Positions 41,646-50,686 of a stretch of DNA of 64,000 nucleotides are shown here, in pieces. How positions within the stretch are numbered: the first letter of the stretch is position 1; each line of letters begins with the position of its first letter. Source of the DNA: Kofleriaceae bacterium (GTDB lineage Bacteria > Myxococcota_A > Polyangia > Haliangiales > Haliangiaceae). Below the pieces are notes generated by a model. The model was not told the origin of the DNA. It worked only from the letters and a program-made list of their open reading frames with translations, and did not search any database. The position numbers and the translations under genes were made by a program. The stretch lies in NCBI GenBank assembly GCA_018057825.1, contig JAGPCY010000019.1, positions 62,001-126,000 of the forward strand, written 5' to 3'.

Positions 41646-42858
41646 AGACGAGCTGGTGATCGGCGAGCGTGCGCTCGGCGAAGGCGGCCTCGGAGAAGGC
41701 GAGGTAGAGGTTCCAAGCGCGGACGAAGGTGTCGTCGAAGCCGAGCCGACGCACGGTCGGCAGCGCGGCGTTGAACCGCGACCGCCAGGCCGCCAGGGTC
41801 GGCGCGTAGTCGGGCCCGATGTCGTCGGCCGAGGTCCAGGTCAGGCCGGTGCCGGTGAGCCCGGCGCGGATCGCGCCGAGCGACGGGATCAGCGACCCGG
41901 GGAAGATATAGGTCTGCATCCAGTCGACCGAGCGGCGGTAGGCGTCGAAGCGATCGTCGGGCATCGTGATCGACTGGATGACGGCGCGCCGCCCCGGGCG
42001 GAGGGCCCGGCCGACGACCGCGAAGTAGCGCGGCAGGAACTCGTAGCCGACGGCCTCGAGCATCTCGCACGACAGGACGGCGTCGTAGCGGCCGGTGACG
42101 TCGCGGTAGTCGCGCAGCTCGATCGACACCCGATCGGCCAGGCCGAGGGCCGCGACCCGCGCGGTGGCGTAAGCGTGCTGGGCCGGCGAGACCGTGATGC
42201 CGGTGACCCGGCAGCCGCGGGTCTGGGCGGCGTGGATCGCGAGCGCGCCCCAGCCGCAGCCGATCTCGAGGACGTGATCGCGCGGGCCGAGGTCAGCCAG
42301 GGCGCACAGCCGCTCGAGCTTGGCGCGCTGGGCCGAGGCCAGGTCGGCGCCCGGCTCCCAGATCGCGCACGAGTAGCACAGCTCGTCGTCGAGGAACTCG
42401 CGGTAGAAGGCGTTGCCGAGATCGTAGTGGGCGGCGATGTTGCGCGCGCTGCCGCGGCGATCGTTGGCGGCCCGACGGTGGCGCAGGAGCGTCGGCAGCC
42501 GGGCCAGGACGGTCAGCGGCGACTCGACGCCGCGGGCGGCGGTGACGCGCAGGAACCAGCGCAGCGCGGCCGGGAGATCGTCGGCGTCCCAGTCGCCGGC
42601 GGTGTAGGCCTCGCCGGCGCCGAGCTCGCCGCGTAGGAGCATGCGGACGAAGGCGCGGTCGTGGTGGACGCGGATGGTCGCGACCTGGGCGCCGCGGCCA
42701 AGGCGCAGGCGCTCGCCGTCGGGCAGGTGCAAGAGGACGCCGCCGTCGACGTCGGGGCGCCCCAGGCCGCCGAGCACCGCGCGCCGCGCCAGGCTGGCGA
42801 CCGGCGAGGTCCACCGCGGCACCGGCGCGTACAGCGGATGGACCGGTTCATCGGCCAT
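41632..42858 (-). CDS. Cyclopropane-fatty-acid synthase-like methyltransferase
   Basis: This 408-residue protein matches the CFA synthase family: an N-terminal lipid-binding region, the SAM-binding VLEIGCGWGALAIHAA, and later SCEMLEAVGYEFLPRYF with the family Glu. The family transfers a methyl group from SAM to a double bond of membrane lipid chains. With the FAD and DUF1365 genes just upstream it may make a modified acyl chain such as a furan or methylated fatty acid, as in the comparable alphaproteobacterial neighbourhoods that I recall; this product is inference. It starts 84 bases after the DUF1365 gene. Confidence 0.86.
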   Translation of the reverse strand: MADEPVHPLYAPVPRWTSPVASLARRAVLGGLGRPDVDGGVLLHLPDGERLRLGRGAQVATIRVHHDRAFVRMLLRGELGAGEAYTAGDWDADDLPAALRWFLRVTAARGVESPLTVLARLPTLLRHRRAANDRRGSARNIAAHYDLGNAFYREFLDDELCYSCAIWEPGADLASAQRAKLERLCALADLGPRDHVLEIGCGWGALAIHAAQTRGCRVTGITVSPAQHAYATARVAALGLADRVSIELRDYRDVTGRYDAVLSCEMLEAVGYEFLPRYFAVVGRALRPGRRAVIQSITMPDDRFDAYRRSVDWMQTYIFPGSLIPSLGAIRAGLTGTGLTWTSADDIGPDYAPTLAAWRSRFNAALPTVRRLGFDDTFVRAWNLYLAFSEAAFAERTLADHQLVFTRA

Positions 42859-42942
42859 GGCGCGATCCGTGGGGGCCGGGTCGGGGTGAGACGGCGAGGC
42901 GAACGACTCCACGACGACTTGGATGCATCGGCGACCTCGACG

Positions 42943-43710
42943 TTACAGCGGCCGCGGCCGGTGAGTGGCGTCGGGCCGCGCGAACCGGACGCCGCGGGCG
43001 TGGTTCCACAGCGCCTCGGCGTAGATGAGGGCGATGGTCTGGACGCTCATGAGCGGGTAACGCACCGCGGCCACCGCCAGCGCGCGGTCGGTGAGCGCCG
43101 TCCGGGTTCCGGACAGGTGGGCGACGAAGACCGGCGCGCCGTCGGGGCGGGTGACGTCCATGTGGACGTCCTGGCGCGCGGGATCGCGGCCGGCGTCGAA
43201 CTCGAAGTCGTAGCGGACGTCGCCGTGGAGAAACGGCGAGACGAAGAAGCAGCGCTCGACCCGGTAGCGGACCCGCCCGGCGCGGGCGGCGACCTGCTGG
43301 GCCGGGCCGAGCAGGTACGGGTGGCGGCCGCCGTAGGTGTTGCGGACGTCGGCGATGGCGGCGGTGAGCTGGCCGGCGGCGTCGTAGGCGAGGAAGAAGC
43401 TGACCGGGTTGAAGACCCAGTGGGCGGTGCGGAGCTGGGTGACCAGGCGCGCCGAGGCCGGGGCCGGCAGCCCGGCGGCGGCGAGCTGGGCGTGGTAGTG
43501 CGCGGCGACGGCGACCGCCGGATCGTAGTCGCGATCGTAGAGCGACCACAGGTTGGGGCGGTTGTACGAGAACAGCCGACGACCGCGATCGAGGGCGGGC
43601 AGCTCGTCGAGGTCGAGGGCGGCGGTGACGATCGGATAGCGGAAGGTGCGGCGATGGCGATCGCGACGGACGTGGACCAGGTGACCGGGGTAGAGCGCCG
43701 AGGCGATCAC
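42943..43710 (-). CDS. DUF1365 protein
   Basis: This 255-residue protein has the DUF1365 pattern: HVRRDRHRRTFRYP, then PVSFFLAYD and the Arg-rich middle with NTYGGRHPYLLG. The family occurs with CFA-like methyltransferases and FAD amine-oxidase-like proteins, and has been linked to acyl-chain modification; its own reaction is not known. The GTG at 43710 overlaps the FAD gene stop (GTGA). One or more weakly hydrophobic helices suggest membrane association but no clear transmembrane segment. Confidence 0.84.
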   Translation of the reverse strand: MIASALYPGHLVHVRRDRHRRTFRYPIVTAALDLDELPALDRGRRLFSYNRPNLWSLYDRDYDPAVAVAAHYHAQLAAAGLPAPASARLVTQLRTAHWVFNPVSFFLAYDAAGQLTAAIADVRNTYGGRHPYLLGPAQQVAARAGRVRYRVERCFFVSPFLHGDVRYDFEFDAGRDPARQDVHMDVTRPDGAPVFVAHLSGTRTALTDRALAVAAVRYPLMSVQTIALIYAEALWNHARGVRFARPDATHRPRPL

Positions 43711-44951
43711 GCGCCCTCGTCGGCGAGGAGGCGCGCGGCGGCGACCTGCCCCGAGCGCAGGCCGTCCTCGTGGAAGCCGAACCCGGTCCAGGCGCCGGCG
43801 AAGTAGGTGCGGGCCACGCCCTGGAGGCGCGGCAGCGCGGCGTGGGCGTCCAGGGCGGCGAAGTCGAACTGCGGGTGGTGGAAGACCGCCTCGGTGTGGA
43901 CCTGGGCCAGCGGCCGCGACGGGTTGAGCGTGACGAAGTACGGCGGCGCGGTGGGCAGGCCCATCAGGCGGTTCATCCAGTAGGTCACCGCGACCGGGGC
44001 CGCGGGATCGTCGCGCCGGTAGTTCCACGACGCCCAGGCCCGCGGCGCCTGCGGCATGACCGACGGGTCGCTGTGCAGGACCGTCCGGTTTTCGGACGTC
44101 GCGAGCGGGCCGAGGGCGGCGGCCTCGGCCGCGGTGGGGGCGGCGAGCAGGGCCAGGGCGCGCGGCGCCGAGGTCGCGACGACGACCCGGGCGAACCGGT
44201 GCTCGCGGCCGCCGACGACGACGGTGACGCCGGTCGGATCGCGGTGGATCGCGGTGACCGCGGCCCCGGTGGCGACCGTGAAGCCACCGCGGGCCAGGAG
44301 CGCGTCGACGTAGCGCCGGCTGCCGCCGATCACGGTGCGCCACGGGTGCGGGCGCGTGGCGCGCAGCATGCCGTGGTGGTTGAGGAACCGCAGGTAGGTC
44401 TCGGCCGGGAACTGGCCGCAGCGCGCCGGGGCCAGCGACCACAACGCGGCCGCCAGCGGCACGACGAAGCGATCGCGCAGATCGTCGCTGAACCCGCGAT
44501 CGCGCAGCCATTCATCGAGGGTGGCGCGCCGGGTCCGCTCGCTGCCGAGATCGGCGCGCCCGACCTTGAGCAAGCGCACGACCTCGGCGAGGAAGCGCCA
44601 GTGCCGCGGCCGCACCAGGTTGCGCGGCTGGGCGAACCATCCGCCGGGGTCGGCGCTCGACCACTCGAAGCGCTCGTCGCCGTCGGGCAGCGTGACCGAA
44701 AACGACATCGCGGTCGGGCGCGACGCGATGCCCAGCTCGGCGAACAGCGCGGTCAGCCGCGGGTAGCTCGGGGTCGAGAAGACGATGAAGCCCATATCGA
44801 CCGCGGTGCCGTCGACCATCGCGGTGTGGACGTGGCCGCCGGCGGTGGGCGAGGCCTCGAAGACCGTGACCTCGGCCCGGCCGGCCAGGGCGTGGGCGGC
44901 GCCCAGCCCGGCGATGCCGGCGCCGATGACTGCGACCGCGGGCGGGCTCAC
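43707..44951 (-). CDS. FAD-dependent amine-oxidase-like oxidoreductase
   Basis: This 414-residue protein starts with the FAD motif VAVIGAGIAGLGAAHAL and an ERG-type second strand (VTVFEASPTAGGHVH), and ends with TYFAGAWTGFGFHEDGLRSG, where GAWTGFGFHEDG is the FAD-contacting end. It resembles COG2907-type flavoproteins, which often lie beside DUF1365 and CFA genes, as here. It may dehydrogenate a methylated acyl chain; that reaction is inferred from context. Both ends overlap neighbours (GTGA), so it is part of a tightly coupled operon. Confidence 0.86.
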   Translation of the reverse strand: MSPPAVAVIGAGIAGLGAAHALAGRAEVTVFEASPTAGGHVHTAMVDGTAVDMGFIVFSTPSYPRLTALFAELGIASRPTAMSFSVTLPDGDERFEWSSADPGGWFAQPRNLVRPRHWRFLAEVVRLLKVGRADLGSERTRRATLDEWLRDRGFSDDLRDRFVVPLAAALWSLAPARCGQFPAETYLRFLNHHGMLRATRPHPWRTVIGGSRRYVDALLARGGFTVATGAAVTAIHRDPTGVTVVVGGREHRFARVVVATSAPRALALLAAPTAAEAAALGPLATSENRTVLHSDPSVMPQAPRAWASWNYRRDDPAAPVAVTYWMNRLMGLPTAPPYFVTLNPSRPLAQVHTEAVFHHPQFDFAALDAHAALPRLQGVARTYFAGAWTGFGFHEDGLRSGQVAAARLLADEGA

Positions 44952-46045
44952 GATCCGGTTCGTAGCACCACGCCGCGGAAGCGCACGGGCGTGCTCGGGG
45001 CCAGGCCGTGGGCGTCGCGGACCAGGAGCGCGATCATGAAGCCGGCGCCGGCGACCGCGCGCTCGGCCTCGGGCGACAGCGGGATGTCGGCGATCAGCTC
45101 GGCGCTGGCGCCGGCCGGCAGGTGGCCGAGGTAGACGACGCGCCCGTCGAGCTCGGGGTTCGACGACGCGACCACGGCGCGCAGGCCGAAGCCGGGACCG
45201 GGGCCGACGTTGGCGAGCGGCAGGGCCAGGCGCAGGCGGCCGGGCGCGAGGACGACGCCCAGGCGACCGGGCTCGAACTGCGGGAGCTTCTCGAGGGTCT
45301 GGACCGGCGGGATCGCGGCGTCGATGCCCCGGGCGGCGAAGAACCCGGCGCGCGCGCCGGCCAGGACGCTGGGGTCGACGATGTGATCGAGGCGGAGCTT
45401 GCCGTCGGGGCCGGTCAGATCGATCGCCAGATCGAGGGGCGGCAGGCGCGGCTCGAAGGCGTCGACGAAGTCGAAGGCGGCGACGGAGAAGCGCCCGTCG
45501 TCATCGACCGCGCCCTCGACGTGGAGGCCGTTCCACAAGAGGACGGCGTGGCGGGCCGCGACCGCGCGCTCGCCGCACGGCACCGCCGGGCCGGGACGAG
45601 ACACGACCTGGGTGCCGGTGGGGTGACGCGCGGTGCGAGTGCCGATGAACGGGCCGATCGTGAGCGGCAGGCCGACCGCGAGCCCGGCGGCGCCGACGTA
45701 GGTCAGCGGTGAGCCGGCCGGTTCGTCGGTGGACAGGCCGCGGACCGCGGCGACCGCGCCCAGGGCGGTGGCGACCACCCCGACCACGACCGCGGCGGCG
45801 TTGGGACGGACCTGTTCGACGTCGAAGCCGGCGACGTCGGTCTCGACGACCGAGGTGCAGGTCAGCGGGGTGACGAAGCGCAGGCGGCCGTCGGGCTCGA
45901 CCTGCGCGGTCGGGGGCCGGGCCGAGGCGACGGTGCCAGCGACGGTGCGGGTCTCGCCGTTGCGGGTGTCCTGGGAGCGCACCGAGACGTGGCAGGCGGC
46001 GGCGGCGAGCGTGACGGCGAGGACCCGGCGAGACACCGCGGCCAT
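44948..46045 (-). CDS. Putative lipoprotein, first gene of the lipid operon
   Basis: This 365-residue protein has a probable lipoprotein signal (VTLAAAAC, Cys18) and a hydrophobic pair of segments at ~80-100 and ~115-135. A beta-rich C-terminal domain contains PLPLDLAIDLTGPDG-type strands (FEPRLPPLDLAIDL in part). No family is recognised. It overlaps the FAD gene by four bases and so may load or anchor that enzyme set. The ATG at 46045 is chosen because it starts the signal peptide; the frame upstream is Arg-rich. Confidence 0.62.
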   Translation of the reverse strand: MAAVSRRVLAVTLAAAACHVSVRSQDTRNGETRTVAGTVASARPPTAQVEPDGRLRFVTPLTCTSVVETDVAGFDVEQVRPNAAAVVVGVVATALGAVAAVRGLSTDEPAGSPLTYVGAAGLAVGLPLTIGPFIGTRTARHPTGTQVVSRPGPAVPCGERAVAARHAVLLWNGLHVEGAVDDDGRFSVAAFDFVDAFEPRLPPLDLAIDLTGPDGKLRLDHIVDPSVLAGARAGFFAARGIDAAIPPVQTLEKLPQFEPGRLGVVLAPGRLRLALPLANVGPGPGFGLRAVVASSNPELDGRVVYLGHLPAGASAELIADIPLSPEAERAVAGAGFMIALLVRDAHGLAPSTPVRFRGVVLRTGS

Positions 46046-46168
46046 CGTACGCGAGTCGGTCGGGCGTTTGTGAGGCAGGGCCGGTCGGACCGGCGGCGGC
46101 GCGCGGTAACCGATCGACCGGGCGGTGCATCCAAAATCGTCAGGCCAGCGAACCCCTGAGGTAGCCCT

Positions 46169-47524
46169 GTGACCGTCGACCCGCCCTGCGAGACCACCTC
46201 CGAGCTCGATGACCCGGAGCTCCTGCCGCCCGGCACGGCGGTCGGGGAGTACGTGCTCGACGAGCTGCTCGGGGCTGGCGGGTTCGCGCGGGTCTATCGG
46301 GCCCACCACGCGGTGCTGTCGGCGGAGGTGGCGATCAAGGTGATCACCCGGGCCCTGGCCCTCGACGCCGACGCCAGCGCGCGGTTCGTGCGCGAGGCCC
46401 GGGCGGCCAGCGCGATCGCCCACCCCGGGATCGTGCGGGTGCTGGGGTTCGGCAAGCTGGCCGACGGCCGCGCGTACCAGGTGATGGAGCTGATCGCCGG
46501 GCCAGCCCTCGACGATCACCTGGCGGAGGTCGGCCGCCTGCCGCGGGCCGAGGCGCTGCGCCTGCTCGACGCGATCGCCGCCGCCCTCGACGCCGCCCAC
46601 GCCGCCGGGATCGTGCACCGCGATCTCAAGCCGGCGAACGTGCTCCTGGCCCCGGGGCCATCGGGCCCGATGCCACGGCTGGCGGACTTCGGGATCGCCA
46701 AGGCCCTCGAGGGCGAGACCAACCCGCAGCTCACGCGGACCGGCACGACGCTCGGCACGCCGACGTACATGTCGCCGGAGCAGGCCCTGGGGCGGCCGGT
46801 CGGGCCGGCCAGCGACGTCTACTCGTTCGGGGTGGTGGCCTTCGAGCTCTTGACCGGCGAGGTGCCGTTCCCGTCGGAGTCGCCGCTCGAGACGATGATG
46901 CACCACGTGCAGACCGCGGCCCCGGCGCCGTCGTCGGTGGCGCCCGACCTGGGCCCGGGCTTCGACGCGGCGATGGCGGCGCTGCTGGCCAAGCGACCGG
47001 AGGAGCGACCGGCCTCGGCGGCGGCGGCGATGGCGGCGCTGCGGGCGGCGGGCGCGGTGGCGCGGCGGGAGCGTGGCCGCGCGCGCCGATGGCTCGCGGC
47101 GGGGCTGGGGGTCGGGATGCTGGCGGGTGCGGCGGCGATCGGGCTGGCGCTCCTGCGGGGCGAGGGACCGGCGCGCGCGGCGACGTCGGCCGGGGTGACC
47201 ATCGAGGAGCCGGGCGGCGCGGCGGCGGGGACGGCGGCGGCGACGGTGCCAGCGGAGCGCGCGGCGGCCGGGAACGTGGCGGCGCCGGTCGCGGTCGCGG
47301 CCGGGCCCGATGCGGCGGTCGCGCCCGCGGACAGCGACAGTGCGGCGGCGCGCGCGGCGACCGCGCGACCGTCTCGCCCGGCGGCCTCGGCCCCGCGCCG
47401 ATCGCCCGCGCCCGCGCCCTCGCCCACCCCGCCGCCGACCTCGACGTCGACCCCGCCGACGTCGACCCCGCCGGCCCCGCCGCCGGCCGATACCCTCGAG
47501 ATCCCTCCCGACTACCAACCCTGA
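46169..47524 (+). CDS. Membrane Ser/Thr protein kinase
   Basis: This 451-residue protein is a Hanks-type kinase with glycine loop GAGGFA (35-40), Lys57, HRDLKPAN (Asp152) and DFG (173-175), and GTPTYMSPEQ in the activation segment. One membrane helix lies near residues 310-328 (LAAGLGVGMLAGAAAIGLALL in part), followed by an exported tail rich in Ala and Pro. The GTG start has GAGG a few bases upstream. The FG-GAP lipoprotein gene follows after 12 bases, so both probably belong to one unit with the PEGA protein. Confidence 0.87.
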   Translation: MTVDPPCETTSELDDPELLPPGTAVGEYVLDELLGAGGFARVYRAHHAVLSAEVAIKVITRALALDADASARFVREARAASAIAHPGIVRVLGFGKLADGRAYQVMELIAGPALDDHLAEVGRLPRAEALRLLDAIAAALDAAHAAGIVHRDLKPANVLLAPGPSGPMPRLADFGIAKALEGETNPQLTRTGTTLGTPTYMSPEQALGRPVGPASDVYSFGVVAFELLTGEVPFPSESPLETMMHHVQTAAPAPSSVAPDLGPGFDAAMAALLAKRPEERPASAAAAMAALRAAGAVARRERGRARRWLAAGLGVGMLAGAAAIGLALLRGEGPARAATSAGVTIEEPGGAAAGTAAATVPAERAAAGNVAAPVAVAAGPDAAVAPADSDSAAARAATARPSRPAASAPRRSPAPAPSPTPPPTSTSTPPTSTPPAPPPADTLEIPPDYQP

Positions 47525-47536
47525 CTGGAGCTGGTC

Positions 47537-49447
47537 ATGTCTTCGCCTCGTCCGTTCTTGCTTCGCGCCCTGGTGCTCGCGGTCGCGCCGTGGCTCGCCG
47601 CGGCGTGCGCCGAACCGACCGAGGTCACCCCTGGCGTCTGCGGCAACCTCGTGACCGAGGCCGGCGAGCAGTGTGATGGCCAGGACGACTGCGGCGTCGA
47701 TGGCGCGGCGGCGTGCCGCTACACCTGCGCGCAGGGCGAGCGGGCGTGCCCGGGCGACCTGGCGTGTTCGGTCGACGGCGTGTGCGTGGCCAGCGCCGGG
47801 CGCTTCGTGCCGTTCGACGTCGGGCGCCGCTACGAGCTGGCGGCCGATCGCATCGTCGTCGGTGACCTCGACGGCGATCGCCGCGATGATCTGATCGGCG
47901 TCGGCGACGCGGTGCGGGTGCGGTTCGGCTCGCCCGATGAGCCGCTCCTGGCCTCCTACGAGAAGGCGATCCGACCGCCGACCGGGGCCGCGGCCTTCGG
48001 TGAGCTCGACGATCGCCCCGGCCTCGATCTGGTGTTCCCGACGGCGACCGGGGTGTTCACGCTCCTGGCCCGCGGCCGCGAGCTCGAGGCCGTGCCCTAC
48101 GCCAGCACCGCCGCGCTGCCCGACGATGGCGCCGCGGCGTGCGCGCCGTCGCCCGGATGGGCCATGTGTCGGACGATCGATCTCGATCGCGACGGGCGGC
48201 TCGATCGGGTCGGCTTCGTCGCCGATCGCGACAACCTCGCGATCGAGCTGGGCCGCGCGGCCGGGCCGTCGGTGGCGGTGACGATCGATACGCTCGACGT
48301 GATCACCGACGTCGCGGTCGGCGACTTCGACGGCGATGGCTACGGCGACATCGGCTTCGCGACCCGCTCCGTCGATGGCGCGGGCACCGAGTCGGCGGCG
48401 GTGGTCTATGGCGCACCGCAGCCGAGCGGCTTCACCCGCGCGCCGGTCCTGACCGCGGATCGGGTGCGCGGGGTCGCGGCGGCCGATCTCGACGCCCCGC
48501 CCGACGGCCTCGCCGACCTGGCGATCGATCGCGTCGACGGCGCCACCGCCGGGGTCGCGCTCTACCTGGGCGACGCCGCGCGCGATCTGTCGGCGCCGTT
48601 CCGCCTCGATGGCAGCCGCGCCGACCTCGACGTGCCGTACGCGGTGGTGGCGGGCGAGTTCGTCGGCGGCGTCGGCTCCGGCATCGACGTCATGGCCTAC
48701 GCGCGCAACCCGGCCGAGCCCGATCGCGCGTACCTGTGGTGGCTGCGCGGGGTCGGCGCGGCCCAGCTCGAGCTGGGCGCGGTCGATCCGGTCGACGTGA
48801 CCGACCTCGCCTTCGTCGACAACCAGTGGCGGGTCGCCGACCTGGTCACCGACGACACCACCGGCAACGGGCCCGACGAGGTGATCGGCCTGTCGCCGCG
48901 CGCCCCCGACTGCGCCGGCCCGGCCTTGACCGCGGCGGTGCCGAGCGCGCGCTTCACGCCAGGGCCGCTCTTGCGCAGCGCGTGCCTGGGCCTCGATGAG
49001 CCGGGCTGGTCGCCAGCGCTGATCGGGCTGGTCGAGGGCGTGGCCGGGCCGCGCGCGGTCGCCCTGGCGCAGCGGGCTGAGACCTGGTGGCTGGGCGAGG
49101 CCACCCGGCTCGACGACGCCACCATGACCGGGCGGCTGGGCGGCGCGACGGTGGCGTTGCCCGACGGCTGCCGCGATCCGCAGCTCTGGGCTCAGACGCC
49201 GGAGGCCGGGACCTTCGTGTCGTGGTTGTGCGATCGGCCCGACGGCAGCGAGGTGCTGGCGCTGCGCGCGACGGCGACCGGCGCCGCGACGCCGACGGCG
49301 ATCGCCACCGTGCCGCCGGGCGCGGCCCACCTGACCGGCGACTGGAACGGCGACGGCCTGACCGACGTCGTGATTCGCCAGGGCCGCGCGTTGACCGTCC
49401 TCTTGCAGTGCTCGACCGACATGGTGGGCACGACGCCGGGTTGCTGA
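47537..49447 (+). CDS. FG-GAP/VCBS-like repeat lipoprotein
   Basis: This 636-residue protein has a lipoprotein signal ending WLAAAC, a Cys-rich myxobacterial-type segment (CGNLVTEAGEQCDG and CSVDGVCV) and then a beta-propeller-like part. The propeller has repeated calcium-loop motifs GDLDGDRRDD, GDFDGDGYGD and DWNGDGLTD. Such proteins lie on the surface and bind carbohydrates or proteins in a calcium-dependent way. It is 12 bases after the kinase gene and nearly abuts the PEGA gene; all three may act in one envelope signalling or adhesion unit. Confidence 0.84.
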   Translation: MSSPRPFLLRALVLAVAPWLAAACAEPTEVTPGVCGNLVTEAGEQCDGQDDCGVDGAAACRYTCAQGERACPGDLACSVDGVCVASAGRFVPFDVGRRYELAADRIVVGDLDGDRRDDLIGVGDAVRVRFGSPDEPLLASYEKAIRPPTGAAAFGELDDRPGLDLVFPTATGVFTLLARGRELEAVPYASTAALPDDGAAACAPSPGWAMCRTIDLDRDGRLDRVGFVADRDNLAIELGRAAGPSVAVTIDTLDVITDVAVGDFDGDGYGDIGFATRSVDGAGTESAAVVYGAPQPSGFTRAPVLTADRVRGVAAADLDAPPDGLADLAIDRVDGATAGVALYLGDAARDLSAPFRLDGSRADLDVPYAVVAGEFVGGVGSGIDVMAYARNPAEPDRAYLWWLRGVGAAQLELGAVDPVDVTDLAFVDNQWRVADLVTDDTTGNGPDEVIGLSPRAPDCAGPALTAAVPSARFTPGPLLRSACLGLDEPGWSPALIGLVEGVAGPRAVALAQRAETWWLGEATRLDDATMTGRLGGATVALPDGCRDPQLWAQTPEAGTFVSWLCDRPDGSEVLALRATATGAATPTAIATVPPGAAHLTGDWNGDGLTDVVIRQGRALTVLLQCSTDMVGTTPGC

Positions 49448-49449
49448 GC

Positions 49450-50661
49450 GTGCGCGCGGCGACCTTGGCGCTCTTGGCGCTCTTGGTTTCGACCGGCGCG
49501 GCGGTGGCGCAACCCTCGACGACGCCCGCGCCGACGCCCGCGCGCGCGGTGAGCGCAGCCGATCGCGCCGCGGCCGAGGACGCGTTCCGGGTCGGCGCCC
49601 AGGCGTTCCGCGCCAACCTGTTCGCGGTCGCCGCCGACTCCTTCGAGGAGGCCCAGGCGCGCGACCCGCGGCCCGAGACCGCGTTCTCGCTGGGCCAGGC
49701 CAACCGGCTGGCGTACTTCGGCGATCGCGCGGCCTGGCGCGTGCAACGCGCGGTGCAGATGTATCAGTGGTACCTGAGCCAGCTCCCGTCGGGACCGCGG
49801 GCCCGCGACGCCAGCGATCACCTGGGAGTGCTCGAGCCGCTCCTGGCCGAGCTGCGGCGCCGCGGCGAGCTGGTGCCGTTCCAGCCGGTGGTCCGCACCC
49901 AGCTCGTGGTCGGCGCCGAGGTCGAACAGGCCGAGGTCACGATCGATGGCGCCAAGGTCGGGCTGTGGCAGCCGACCGAGGTCGCCCCCGGTCCCCACCA
50001 GATCGTCGTCGACGCGCCCGGCTACGAGATCGCGACTCGACGGGTGGTGATCGCGGCGGGCGCCTTCGTCCCGGTCGACGTGCCGCTGGTGGCCAAGCCC
50101 GGTCGGCTGCGGGTGCGCGCCGAGGCCGGGGCCCGCCTCTACATCGACGGCCGCGCCGCCGGCGCGGTCGGTGGCGCCCCGCGGCGGATCACGCCCGGCG
50201 AGCACTTCGTGAGCGTGACCCGGCGCGGCCGCACGTCGTGGAGCGGCGTGGTCGAGATCGCGCGCGATCAGGAGCTGGCCCTCGACGTCGAGCTGGCCCC
50301 GACCGGACAGCGCCGGGTGGCGCACTGGGTGCTCGGCTCGGCGGCCGCGCTGGCCGTGACCGCGGGCGGCGTCGAGCTCTGGGCGTGGTCGGCGCGGCGC
50401 GACGCCGAGGAGATCGATCAGGCGCGGCGCGATCTGACGGCGACCCCGGCCGATCTGGCGCGCTACAACCGCCTGGTCGACGACGCACAGACGCGGCGCG
50501 CGGTGGCGGTCGGCCTGGGCGCCGGGGCGCTGGCGATCGGCGCCCTGGGCGCGGGGATGTGGCTCTTCGATCACGAGCCGCCCGGGACGACCTCACGCCT
50601 CGAGCTGACGCCGGTCATCGGCAAGGACGGGAGCGGCGCGATGCTCCGCGGCGCGTTCTGA
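49450..50661 (+). CDS. PEGA domain protein with TPR-like region
   Basis: This 403-residue protein has a signal peptide (ATLALLALLVSTGAAVAQ), then a TPR-like helical region (residues ~35-130) and two PEGA-like beta domains (GAEVEQAEVTIDGAKVG and GARLYIDGRAAG). Two membrane-helix-like stretches near the C-terminus (VLGSAAALAVTAGGVELWAW and AVAVGLGAGALAIGALGAG) follow. PEGA domains occur in surface and secretion-related proteins. GTG 49450 is chosen; TTG 49441 would overlap the preceding stop. Confidence 0.78.
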   Translation: MRAATLALLALLVSTGAAVAQPSTTPAPTPARAVSAADRAAAEDAFRVGAQAFRANLFAVAADSFEEAQARDPRPETAFSLGQANRLAYFGDRAAWRVQRAVQMYQWYLSQLPSGPRARDASDHLGVLEPLLAELRRRGELVPFQPVVRTQLVVGAEVEQAEVTIDGAKVGLWQPTEVAPGPHQIVVDAPGYEIATRRVVIAAGAFVPVDVPLVAKPGRLRVRAEAGARLYIDGRAAGAVGGAPRRITPGEHFVSVTRRGRTSWSGVVEIARDQELALDVELAPTGQRRVAHWVLGSAAALAVTAGGVELWAWSARRDAEEIDQARRDLTATPADLARYNRLVDDAQTRRAVAVGLGAGALAIGALGAGMWLFDHEPPGTTSRLELTPVIGKDGSGAMLRGAF

Positions 50662-50686
50662 GCGCGACCGCCGGACGCGGCGCGCG

